Shown piece by piece: positions 35,551 through 43,741 of a stretch of 64,000 nt of DNA. Both the position numbers and the translations under genes were made by a program. The notes under the pieces were generated by a model that made no database searches, was not told the DNA's origin, and saw nothing but the letters and a program-made list of their open reading frames with translations. Origin of the DNA: Pseudomonas triticifolii (GTDB lineage Bacteria > Pseudomonadota > Gammaproteobacteria > Pseudomonadales > Pseudomonadaceae); NCBI RefSeq assembly GCF_014358015.1, contig NZ_JACONV010000004.1:62001-126000 (forward strand), read 5' to 3'. The stretch's first letter is position 1. Each line of letters starts with the position of its first letter.

Positions 35551-37107
35551 TTACTTGGTCAGGGTCCCGACGTTGAACACCTGTTCCAGCATCGGGTTGA
35601 ACACATAGCCTTTGACCTTATCGCTCATCGGCACCGTGTAAGACTTCTGATAGAGGTAGGCATAGACACTGTCGGTCAACACGATCTTCTGCGCCTGCTG
35701 ATAAAGTTCGACACGTTTGGCCATGTCCAGCGTGGTCGCAGACTCACGAATCAACTTATCGACGGCAGGGTTTTCGTACATCGAGCGATTACCCGCCAGC
35801 CCCTTGAGCCTGGAGTCGAAAAAGAAGTTCATGAACATGTAGGGGTCGGCGAAGTCAGGACTCCACGAGCCGATGGCAACATCGAAATCACCTTTGCCCA
35901 GCCGCTCACGCATGCTGGCGTTCGCCAGTTTTTCCATCTTCAGATTAACGCCCAGCGACTGAAGCCCGGCCTGCAAGGTCAGGCCGATAGGTTCCCAGTT
36001 AGGGTCCTTGTCGGAATACATGAACGTCAGTTTGCTCAGCTTGGGCGAGACCTTGGTAAGGTCGGCTTTCGCTTTGGCAAGGTCCTGCTTCATGGGCACA
36101 AGCTTTTCATCATAGGCCCACATGCCCTGCGGAATAGGGCCGTTCAACGGTTTGGCCTTACCGCCCAGAATACCGGTGATAATACCGTTGTAGTCCAGCG
36201 ACTCGATGACTGCCCGGCGAGCGTCAGGGTTGCTCATCGGGCCTTTCTGAGTATTGAAGTACAACAGCGTGACCCGCAGCGAAGGGTAATCGCCGACCAC
36301 CACGCCCGACTTCTTGCTCAGCGCAGCCAATTGGTCTTCGGGCATGTCTTCAACGATGTCGAGGTCCCCATGCTCCAGTTGCAGCCTGCGCACCGACGCC
36401 TCACCGATGATCTTGATCACCACTTTCTGCAGAGTTGGTTTGGGGCCTGCGTAGTAGCCGTTCTGCTCCATCGTGAGCGTCTGGCCTTTTTGCCAATTGG
36501 TCAGCTTGAACGCACCCGACCCCGCGGTGTGAGTCGAGAGATAGGCCTCGGCGCCTTCAACCTGTCTGGCGGCAGCCGGGTTGACGATGGCCGCGCCGTT
36601 GTGGGCCAGGGTGGACAGGAACGGCGCGTAGGGAGCGGTCAGGACAAACCGCACCGTCATGGGGTCAACCACCGAGACCGTCATGTCCTCGGGAAAGGCA
36701 CCGGACGGACCCTGTTTGAGCTTCATCACCCGGTCAAACGAGAATTTGACCGCTTCGGCATTCACCTCTGAACCGTCGTCGAATTTGTTGCCCGGCTTGA
36801 GTTTGAATTCCCAGGTCAGGCCGTCTGGCGACGTCGTCCAGTTGCTGGCCAGTTCGCCCTGCACCTCGGTGCTGCCCTTGCCGTTTTCAACCTTGTAGGT
36901 CACCAGCCGCTGATACGCCGGGTAGGTGACGGTCCAGTCATTGTTGTCGATGGTCACGGCAGGGTCGAGGGTCTGCGGATCGGACGGTTTGCCGATCATC
37001 AGCGTGTCCTGGGCAACGGCGGCACTGGCCGACTGCCAGACGCCCAGGCCCATGGCCGTGACAAACAGCGCAATCGCCAGATTCTTGGGTTTAACGATGG
37101 AGTTCAT
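35551..37107 (-). CDS. periplasmic dipeptide-binding protein (family 5, DppA/DdpA-like)
   Basis: This 518-residue binding protein has a Sec signal peptide (about residues 1-30, cut near QSASAAVAQ). The mature part starts DTLMIGKPSDPQTLDPAVTI, the family 5 pattern. AAGGA precedes the ATG at 37107. It catches peptide in the periplasm and hands it to the DppBC-like permeases. Directly downstream of a D-Ala-D-Ala dipeptidase gene, it most likely binds D-Ala-D-Ala or a similar murein-derived dipeptide. Confidence 0.92.
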   Translation of the reverse strand: MNSIVKPKNLAIALFVTAMGLGVWQSASAAVAQDTLMIGKPSDPQTLDPAVTIDNNDWTVTYPAYQRLVTYKVENGKGSTEVQGELASNWTTSPDGLTWEFKLKPGNKFDDGSEVNAEAVKFSFDRVMKLKQGPSGAFPEDMTVSVVDPMTVRFVLTAPYAPFLSTLAHNGAAIVNPAAARQVEGAEAYLSTHTAGSGAFKLTNWQKGQTLTMEQNGYYAGPKPTLQKVVIKIIGEASVRRLQLEHGDLDIVEDMPEDQLAALSKKSGVVVGDYPSLRVTLLYFNTQKGPMSNPDARRAVIESLDYNGIITGILGGKAKPLNGPIPQGMWAYDEKLVPMKQDLAKAKADLTKVSPKLSKLTFMYSDKDPNWEPIGLTLQAGLQSLGVNLKMEKLANASMRERLGKGDFDVAIGSWSPDFADPYMFMNFFFDSRLKGLAGNRSMYENPAVDKLIRESATTLDMAKRVELYQQAQKIVLTDSVYAYLYQKSYTVPMSDKVKGYVFNPMLEQVFNVGTLTK

Positions 37108-37266
37108 GCCGGTTCCTTGATCATTCGATAGGGAAGTTCGTCGGTTTTTTATTGAAGCTATACCGGGCAGTAAAAAAGACGCCTGATGGCCTCTGTGCTC
37201 GCTCATGACGCTGATGTTGATCGCCGGGATTCTTGGGTGTCCCGGTCAGGTTTCACGGTCTTTGAT

Positions 37267-37824
37267 TCAATGTGCAGGCGCGATGGACGCGTCATCGATG
37301 AGCGGGTAGTCATCCGCACCGGGCAATTCGTAATGCCACCATTCGCTGTCGATGTAGGTGAACCCTGCCGCTAGCATGATGCCCAGCAGCATCAGGCGAT
37401 TGCGTTGCACCTGAGCCGGGAGGTCTGGATGAAACTGGTGGGACTTCTCACGCATGTCATCGAAGCCGGTTCCCATGTCCAGCGCCTCGCCCGAGGCGTC
37501 GACCAGTGTCAGGTCAACTGCAACACCACGCGTGTGGTGCGAACCCAGTTCAGGGTCGCGGACATACTCGGAATTGGGCAGTGCATCCCACAGAAGGTAT
37601 TGGGCATACGGCGGACGATAGGCATCGAACACACGTAACGTCAGCCCGGCGTTTCGGGCCAGGTCGCTCGCCTTGCGCAAACAGACTTCCGCATCGTGGT
37701 GCAACAGGCAGCGCGAATCCTGATAGATGCGTTTGCCGGCCAGGTTGTGGGCACTGGCGTAGATAAGATCGATCTCGATCTGAAGCGCCCGGGCGTCGAC
37801 CTCAACCAAAGGATTAGTATTCAC
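37267..37824 (-). CDS. ddpX: D-alanyl-D-alanine dipeptidase (VanX/DdpX type)
   Basis: This 185-residue zinc dipeptidase cuts D-Ala-D-Ala into D-alanine. Zinc ligands and catalytic residues are visible in SHHTRGVAVDLTLVD and IDSEWWHYELPG. VFDAYRPPYAQYLLWDAL is the conserved substrate-binding stretch. There is no signal peptide, so it acts in the cytoplasm on imported dipeptide. The neighbouring binding protein and transporter match the E. coli ddpXABCDF order. The likely role is reuse of dipeptide from cell-wall turnover as carbon and nitrogen source. Confidence 0.94.
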   Translation of the reverse strand: MNTNPLVEVDARALQIEIDLIYASAHNLAGKRIYQDSRCLLHHDAEVCLRKASDLARNAGLTLRVFDAYRPPYAQYLLWDALPNSEYVRDPELGSHHTRGVAVDLTLVDASGEALDMGTGFDDMREKSHQFHPDLPAQVQRNRLMLLGIMLAAGFTYIDSEWWHYELPGADDYPLIDDASIAPAH

Positions 37825-37876
37825 TCACGAACTCCGAAGCGTGCGATAGCAGCGTGCAGTAACAATGAAAAAGAAC

Positions 37877-38779
37877 TTAATCAAACTGACCAAACAGTGT
37901 TTGCAACTCACGGTTTTTAGCCAGTCGCTCATCCAGGCGATTGCCGTAACTTTCTGCCACGGCTGACACCATCAAATTAAGCAGGCAGGTCAAGGGTGCC
38001 AGCGAATCCCAGAACTGCCCGACATCCGTGTCCAGTTGCAACAGGTCCGCGGGGTAATCCCGCGCCCAGGGACATTGAAAGTCGGTAATGAACGCCAGTG
38101 GCAAGTTGCGCTGGGCGGCCACTTCGCAAAACGTACGCGCCACCGCGGAATACATACGAAAGTCGGCAATCACGGCATACGGATTATCGAATCCGGAATT
38201 GAGCGACTCTGCATACGTGCCCGACAACCCATCCACGTAATACACTTTGGGCCTGATGTATTCCAGGTGACTGAAGAACGCATTGAGGATGCCGCGCGTG
38301 GTTTGAATGCCCACGATGAACACCGCATCCGCGCTCGACAATCGCTCGACAATGTTGGCAAAGACCTCACCCCTGGCCAGCGCATACACCCGCTGAATGG
38401 CTTCGACTTCGCGTTTCATCGACCTTTCGAGCGTGTCCCCATGGCTGGCCTCTTCCCGAAAGGCTCCCAGCCGGTCAGTCAGCACCCAAAGGCCGCCCTC
38501 ATCCCCTCTCAGGCTGCGTTTCACATCGTCGATGTTGCGATAACCCAGTGAACGCAAGAAGCGGCCTACTGATATTCCGGTCGTGCCTGCCTGCAACGCG
38601 ATGCTGTCAGCGGTCTCGAACGGCAACTTCTGCGGATTGGCCAGCAGGTAACCCGCGATCCGTTTTCCGGTCGGTGTCAGGTCCGCGAACTGCTGCTCAA
38701 GCGCCTCAAGAAAGCTGGGCTTTTCCATCAGGTCATCCATCAATAGGCCCGGCGGGCGAAACACGGAAATGTTACTCAT
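37877..38779 (-). CDS. RpiR/MurR-family transcriptional regulator
   Basis: The product has 300 residues. It has an N-terminal helix-turn-helix of the RpiR type (LTPTGKRIAGYLLANPQKLP, ALQAGTTGISVGRFLRSLGY) and a C-terminal SIS domain around residues 130-265 (ADAVFIVGIQTTRGILNAFF). SIS domains usually bind phospho-sugars, but here the regulator leads a D-Ala-D-Ala dipeptide operon, so it may sense a murein-related ligand. It lies 52 bases upstream of ddpX on the same strand, probably within the operon. The start is uncertain because the ribosome binding site is weak. Confidence 0.88.
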   Translation of the reverse strand: MSNISVFRPPGLLMDDLMEKPSFLEALEQQFADLTPTGKRIAGYLLANPQKLPFETADSIALQAGTTGISVGRFLRSLGYRNIDDVKRSLRGDEGGLWVLTDRLGAFREEASHGDTLERSMKREVEAIQRVYALARGEVFANIVERLSSADAVFIVGIQTTRGILNAFFSHLEYIRPKVYYVDGLSGTYAESLNSGFDNPYAVIADFRMYSAVARTFCEVAAQRNLPLAFITDFQCPWARDYPADLLQLDTDVGQFWDSLAPLTCLLNLMVSAVAESYGNRLDERLAKNRELQTLFGQFD

Positions 38780-39095
38780 CGATCAGTTCGTGCAACTCTG
38801 TTATCAACATAACATAGACATTTCGTGACGGTATACCGCTTTTTTCAATGCGCTTTAATTAGTTTTTCATGACGCTTCAGACCGGTGCATCGCCCAGGAA
38901 AAACGCACTTTCATCGGGCGTTAATTCACCGATCATGCAGTAATACCCGCCTCTCTTTTTCCGTATAAGTGTTTGATAATACGGTGAGTCATATTTTCCA
39001 TACTAAGGGCTTTTAATTCATCCTACTTGTTACTTTTCATCCAGGCCGACATGCTCACCGCCGTTGGACCACCACTCACTTATCGGGGGCTTGTC
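38780..39095. other. divergent region between the RpiR and DoxX-like genes
   Basis: No gene is seen. The stretch is AT-rich, especially 38810-38870 and 38960-39020, as expected for two divergent promoters. I looked for Fur-type and Zur-type boxes and found no good match. GGGGGC before 39096 is the ribosome binding site of the DoxX-like gene. Confidence 0.4.
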
Positions 39096-39506
39096 ATGGC
39101 CGTTTATCTTTATTGGGTCAGCACCGCACTGTTGTCGTTGCTGTATTTCGCATCGGCTTATCTGTACATCACCCAACAGGATTATGTGCGTCAGGCGCAG
39201 GCCGAACTGGGTTATTCCGCGTCCTGTCTGGTACCGTTCATGATCGTGGTCAAGGTGCTCGGGCCTGTGCTGATTCTGTCGCGCTTCAATGTGGCGCTCA
39301 GCGATCTGGCCTACGCGGGCATCTTCTATCACCTGATCCTGTCCGGCATGGCTCACCTCAACGTGCGCAAACCCAAAGGCGCAATTGCGGCGGCGCTGGG
39401 TCTGCTGTTTCTGGCAACGTCCTTCATGACGCAAAACGATGCGCGGCAACTTGCATCGCCTTATGCATCCGCATCGGGTTTCTTACAGACATCCGTCAGC
39501 CCTTGA
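39096..39506 (+). CDS. DoxX-like small integral membrane protein
   Basis: The product has 136 residues from the ATG at 39096, which has GGGGGC upstream. Four predicted membrane helices are visible: YWVSTALLSLLYFASAYLYI, LVPFMIVVKVLGPVLILSRF, LAYAGIFYHLILSGMAHLNV and AIAAALGLLFLATSFM. The pattern resembles DoxX-like family proteins, whose role is mostly unknown. It precedes a DUF2946 gene and a TonB receptor gene on the same strand with about 90-base gaps, so it may share their function. Confidence 0.7.
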   Translation: MAVYLYWVSTALLSLLYFASAYLYITQQDYVRQAQAELGYSASCLVPFMIVVKVLGPVLILSRFNVALSDLAYAGIFYHLILSGMAHLNVRKPKGAIAAALGLLFLATSFMTQNDARQLASPYASASGFLQTSVSP

Positions 39507-39596
39507 CGCGAACACCTGACCTGCCGTGCCCACTGCGACAATTCGCCACATCAGGTCAGCGGATGAAAAAATACGGCGGTGATAAAGTTCCGCCCC

Positions 39597-39995
39597 ATGA
39601 AAATGACCCGTGATGACAAATCGCTGATTGCATGGACGCTGTACGCCAGTGTCCTGCTCAGCCTGTTTTTCTGCGGTCTTCATCACGGGCAAATGGGCGG
39701 TCTGGCGTTGAGCGGCCTCAATGGCGGCTATTGCGCCATGGACAGTTCCGGCAGCCTGGGCCTGGATTCAAGCGAGTCAGATCAAAAGCAAAACGCCCTC
39801 CCCCAGCTCTCCTGCCCTGTCTGTTCATCCGTCACGGTGCTGACGGCCAGCCAAACCGCTGACTGGATGCTGAATCTGGCTCCCGCCACAAGCGTTTCAC
39901 CCATCACCGTTCGCTCCTGGGCGCAGCCGCCTCCGCGCTACCTGTGGCCCTCCGTCAGCCCTCGCTCACCGCCTCTGCACGTCCTCGCTGTGTGA
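39597..39995 (+). CDS. DUF2946-type protein, possibly metal-related
   Basis: This product of about 132 residues has one N-terminal membrane segment or signal anchor (LIAWTLYASVLLSLFFCGLH) and a histidine/methionine patch (HHGQMGG). A conserved-looking CPVCSS motif lies near residue 80, with a proline-rich tail. These features match DUF2946 proteins, which often lie beside copper-linked TonB receptors. Two cysteine pairs plus HHGQM could bind metal, but this is inference. The start is uncertain: ATG at 39597, ATG at 39603 and GTG at 39579 are all possible. Confidence 0.65.
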   Translation: MKMTRDDKSLIAWTLYASVLLSLFFCGLHHGQMGGLALSGLNGGYCAMDSSGSLGLDSSESDQKQNALPQLSCPVCSSVTVLTASQTADWMLNLAPATSVSPITVRSWAQPPPRYLWPSVSPRSPPLHVLAV

Positions 39996-40075
39996 CTCAA
40001 TCAACCTGAACCCACGGGCACGCTCCTGCGCGCGCGTTGGAACAGCGTCACTTTTTTGCGTGGAACACCTGGTTC

Positions 40076-42133
40076 ATGAAAACAACCCGTACCTCTCACT
40101 CCGCATCGCCCATCATGCTGTCCTGTCTGTTTGCACTCACGCCGCTTGGTGAAGCAATCGCCGAGACGCGTGACAGCGCAGACTCGGTCGTTACGCTCGG
40201 TGCCGTAGCGGTTTCAGCAGGGCAAAACGGCCCGCTGGCCAGTCGCAATATCCTGAGCTCAGTCGATGTACTGGGCGCTGATATCCTGGAAAAACAGCCC
40301 GTGCAATACAGCTGGGAGCTGTTCGGCCGCGTCCCCGGCGTCATGCTGACGCAGTTCAACCAAGGCACCACCTCAGGCAAGCTCTCATTTCGCGGGTTTA
40401 ACGGCGAAGGGGAAGTCAACGCGGTCAAGTTGTTGATCGATGGCATTCCCAGTAACACCAATGACGGCAACATGCCGTTCATTGACATGATCTTCCCGCT
40501 GGAAATCGACAACATCGAAGTGGTCCGTGGCACCAATGACCCGCGATATGGCTTGCACAACATTGCCGGCAACGCGAGCATCAACACGCGCCAGGGCGGT
40601 AATGACGGGAAACTGCGGCTGCGCTATGGCAGTTTCGATACGCGCGAACTGCAACTGGTCAAAGGCGTCGAGCAAGGCAACTGGAGTCAGAATTATTCGT
40701 TCAGCTATCAGGGCAGCGAGGGTTACCGCAATCACGCTGAAGCCGAGCGCATGAGCTTTTCCGGCAAATGGTTCTACACCCCAGACGATGAGCGCTGGCG
40801 AGCAGGCCTTATTGCGCGCCATTACACCGCCGATGCTGACGAGGCTGGCTATTTGAGCCGGTATGACGCACACGACCGCGCTCGCCAGTCTTATGCCAAC
40901 AACGCGACCGATACCGGCGAGCGTGAGATGAATCAGCTCAGCCTGCACCTGGATACCACGCTTTCAGACACCTTGAGCTGGGCCAGCAAAGCCTATGTGA
41001 ACACCTTCGAGGACCGCCGCTGGACGCAGTATTGGCGCACCTCGTCGCAACAGGAGCGCTACAGCGACGAAACGCAATACGGCGCGCTGAGCAATCTGAC
41101 CTGGCGTCCCGAGGTCGAGCATCTGTATGCCTTCGCGCTGGAAGGTGGCGCTGAAGTGCAGCGTCAGGAAAACCAGAGCCTGCGGTATCGAACCCTGCAA
41201 CGCTCACGGGTGACGCAGACCCGCGATCAGCAGTTCGACCTGAATGTATACGGTGCTTACGTGCAGGCGGTGATCGAGCCGTTCCAGTCACTGAAGATTA
41301 CTCCGGCGTACCGCGTCGACAAGGTCTACGGCGACTACACCAACGAGCTGACGGGCGAACGTGCAGACGTCAACGATTACGGCCAGATTCGTCAGCCCAA
41401 ACTCAGCGTGGTCTATTCGCCATGGGAGCAGGCAAGCGTGTATGCCAACTGGGGTCGCAGCTATCAGATCGGCGTCGGCTCTGCGGCCTATCGCCTGGCA
41501 ACGCAAGCCGATGACTTGAAGCCTTCGATCAATGATGGCTGGGAAACCGGGATCAAATTCCAGCCGGTCGACTGGATCAACGGACGCATCGCCTATTGGG
41601 AGCAGAAGGCCTCGGATGAGGTGCAACGCAAGCTAAACGACGCCGTCGGCGATGCCGAAAACGTCGGGCAGACGCTGCGCAAAGGTTGGGACGTGCAACT
41701 CAATGTCTACCCGACGGATGCCAGCAGCCTGTGGCTGTCCTACTCCAGGCAATTCTCCGAAATTCTCAAACCCAACCCCAATCTTCCGGCCAGCGAAGGC
41801 AAGGAAATGGACCACGTTCCCCACCACCTTTATTCCGCAGGCTCAACCTATCAACTGACACCCAAACTTGAGCTCTCGACCTGGATCAACGGGCAAAGTG
41901 ACTACTATCTGGAACGCACCAACAGCACCGGCACGTTCGGGAGTTACGTGTTGATCAATCTCGGGGTGACATACCAACTGTCACCAGAACTGAGCCTCGA
42001 TCTTCAGGCGAAGAACATCGCGAACAAGTATTTCGAATACGTGTGGTACGACGCCAGCAGTGGCGTGGAGCAGTCGCTGCATGCCCCAGGTGATGGTCGC
42101 GCGGTTTATGCGGGCCTGACGCTGGACTTCTGA
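40076..42133 (+). CDS. TonB-dependent outer-membrane receptor
   Basis: The product has 685 residues from the ATG at 40076. It has a signal peptide cut near EAIAETRDS, a plug domain (SVDVLGADILEKQPVQYSWE, KLSFRGFNGEGEVNAVKLLI, IEVVRGTNDPRYGLHNIAGN) and a 22-strand barrel ending in the aromatic GLTLDF. It uses TonB energy to import a ligand too large or scarce for porins. The ligand cannot be read from the sequence; the DUF2946 neighbour suggests copper or another metal complex. No sigma/anti-sigma pair is adjacent, and no extra N-terminal signalling domain is present. Confidence 0.9.
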   Translation: MKTTRTSHSASPIMLSCLFALTPLGEAIAETRDSADSVVTLGAVAVSAGQNGPLASRNILSSVDVLGADILEKQPVQYSWELFGRVPGVMLTQFNQGTTSGKLSFRGFNGEGEVNAVKLLIDGIPSNTNDGNMPFIDMIFPLEIDNIEVVRGTNDPRYGLHNIAGNASINTRQGGNDGKLRLRYGSFDTRELQLVKGVEQGNWSQNYSFSYQGSEGYRNHAEAERMSFSGKWFYTPDDERWRAGLIARHYTADADEAGYLSRYDAHDRARQSYANNATDTGEREMNQLSLHLDTTLSDTLSWASKAYVNTFEDRRWTQYWRTSSQQERYSDETQYGALSNLTWRPEVEHLYAFALEGGAEVQRQENQSLRYRTLQRSRVTQTRDQQFDLNVYGAYVQAVIEPFQSLKITPAYRVDKVYGDYTNELTGERADVNDYGQIRQPKLSVVYSPWEQASVYANWGRSYQIGVGSAAYRLATQADDLKPSINDGWETGIKFQPVDWINGRIAYWEQKASDEVQRKLNDAVGDAENVGQTLRKGWDVQLNVYPTDASSLWLSYSRQFSEILKPNPNLPASEGKEMDHVPHHLYSAGSTYQLTPKLELSTWINGQSDYYLERTNSTGTFGSYVLINLGVTYQLSPELSLDLQAKNIANKYFEYVWYDASSGVEQSLHAPGDGRAVYAGLTLDF

Positions 42134-42248
42134 CGGGCGAAACAGACGCCACAGTGAACAGCGCTCGTTGCATGGGTATGCAGCGAGCGCTTATTTGAAA
42201 GGACTGTTCTATCGGGAGGCTGACAATGACCGATGCTCTGCAACCTGT

Positions 42249-42527
42249 TCAGCAAGGAATGTCGAACACGATCCTGCTTGATCTGGACACCAGCAGCGTG
42301 ATCAATGCCTGCAATTGTGGTGATTTAAAGTGTTCGTACATAGAACCCGAATCGCGCCAGCTGCACTCAACGATCCATCTCTGCGGACCTCGGTGTTTTC
42401 TCAGGTCGCAACCTGCGCACTGTTTCGATTGTTGCGCGATAGCCGACAACATGGCCGATATCTCGCGGTTAAGCTCAGCGTCCATTCTTGCGTCAAATTC
42501 CATGGTGCTACTGACCAGACGTGACAT
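42249..42527 (-). CDS. small protein resembling antibiotic biosynthesis monooxygenase (ABM) domains
   Basis: This 92-residue frame starts at ATG 42527 with GAGG 9-10 bases upstream. The sequence AGCDLRKHRGPQRWIVECSW, then SMYEHFKSPQLQALITLLVS, fits the strand-strand-helix layout of dimeric alpha/beta-barrel ABM proteins (a W..W pair, then H...P.L..L). It is divergent from the GlxA-type regulator at 42703, a common regulator-target arrangement. A same-length plus-strand frame with a good ribosome binding site overlaps it, so the choice of strand is not certain. Confidence 0.5.
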   Translation of the reverse strand: MSRLVSSTMEFDARMDAELNREISAMLSAIAQQSKQCAGCDLRKHRGPQRWIVECSWRDSGSMYEHFKSPQLQALITLLVSRSSRIVFDIPC

Positions 42528-42702
42528 GGCGTCAGCCCTCAAAGCCTTAAATAGAGATCAATGCGTACGGAGCGGTGCTCGAGGCTGCCGAGCGAAGCAC
42601 AATCAGGATAAATCAGTGCCGAATTCAACAAATGACAAAGCGTTGACCATTCCCGCCAAACTGATCATTCACCCGCCTTCGCTGGCAATGGAGCACGTGT
42701 AA

Positions 42703-43674
42703 ATGCTTGTCAGGTCGATACAGTTTGTTGCCTATCCCCGCGTCAGTCTTCTGGACCTGGCAGGACCTCTGGATGTGTTCATCGCAGCCAATCACCTCGC
42801 CAAAAGCAGTGATCTGCCTTACACACTGTCCATCCTCGTACTGAACTCTCCGGCCCAAATCTTCTCCAGCTTCTCGCTGAATGCCGAACTCCTCAGCACC
42901 GATACAACACCGGCGCACACGCTGATCGTGCCCGGAGGGCCTGGCGTCCATGCGTTCTGCGAAGACTCCCGATTCTTCAGCCATTTCGTCAAACATGCCG
43001 ATAAAGCCCAACGGCTGGTTTCCGTCTGTACGGGTGTATTTGCCCTGGCGTGTGCAGGAAAACTGAACGGCCGGGAAGCCACTACTCACTGGTCTGCCTA
43101 CGACGAGCTGGAACATCGCTTCCCTGCCATCAAGGTCAGGCGGGGCCCCATCTTCATCAATGACGCAGATACATGGACATCGGCAGGCGTGACGTCTGGA
43201 ATTGATCTAGCACTTGCCATCGTCGAGCAAGATCTCGGGCACTGCGCTGCGCTTGAAGTGGCCAGGCACCTGGTCATGTTCCTCAAACGTCCCGGCGATC
43301 AGGACCAATTCAGTTCCTCTTTGGCGCTGCAATCCAGAAGCAGTCAGTTTTCCGACCTTCACGCGTGGATCAATGTGCATTTGCGTGATGATTTATCGGT
43401 TGCCGCGCTCGCTAACTTCATGAACATGAGTGAGCGCACCTTCGTACGCAAATACAGGGAAAGCACGGGCCGTACCCCGAGCAAGATGGTCGAGTCGATA
43501 CGCCTGGAAGCGGCGCGTCATTTGCTCGACACGTCGGACAGCCCGCTCAAGGACATTGCACAGCGTTGCGGCATGGGCAGTGAGTCGACGCTTATTCGTC
43601 GTTTCATCAAGACCTTCGGTATCACGCCCAAGGAACACCGCGCGCGTTTCAGGTCACCGCTCCAGTCGACCTGA
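42703..43674 (+). CDS. GlxA-type transcriptional regulator (DJ-1/PfpI + AraC helix-turn-helix)
   Basis: The product has 323 residues. Residues 1-190 are a class I glutamine-amidotransferase-like domain with VSVCTGVFALACAGKLNGRE around the conserved cysteine, and PRVSLLDLAGPLDVFIAAN at the start. Residues 210-315 form a double AraC helix-turn-helix (LSVAALANFMNMSERTFVRK, SPLKDIAQRCGMGSESTLIR). GGAG precedes the ATG by 9-10 bases. Such regulators (GbdR, ArgR, CdhR types) sense amino acids or quaternary amines. The divergent ABM-like gene is the obvious target candidate. Confidence 0.92.
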   Translation: MLVRSIQFVAYPRVSLLDLAGPLDVFIAANHLAKSSDLPYTLSILVLNSPAQIFSSFSLNAELLSTDTTPAHTLIVPGGPGVHAFCEDSRFFSHFVKHADKAQRLVSVCTGVFALACAGKLNGREATTHWSAYDELEHRFPAIKVRRGPIFINDADTWTSAGVTSGIDLALAIVEQDLGHCAALEVARHLVMFLKRPGDQDQFSSSLALQSRSSQFSDLHAWINVHLRDDLSVAALANFMNMSERTFVRKYRESTGRTPSKMVESIRLEAARHLLDTSDSPLKDIAQRCGMGSESTLIRRFIKTFGITPKEHRARFRSPLQST

Positions 43675-43741
43675 ATTGCTCATTTACCCCCAGGTTGTCA
43701 TGAGTACAATGCGCGCCCCTGAACCTGAAATATGCTGACTC

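Noticed and set aside
42226..42702. Plus-strand 158-residue frame as a real gene
   Set aside because: It has a good ribosome binding site, but the sequence has no domain-like pattern, odd cysteine scatter, and overlaps a more protein-like minus-strand frame. I report the conflict as a finding and do not call it as a gene.
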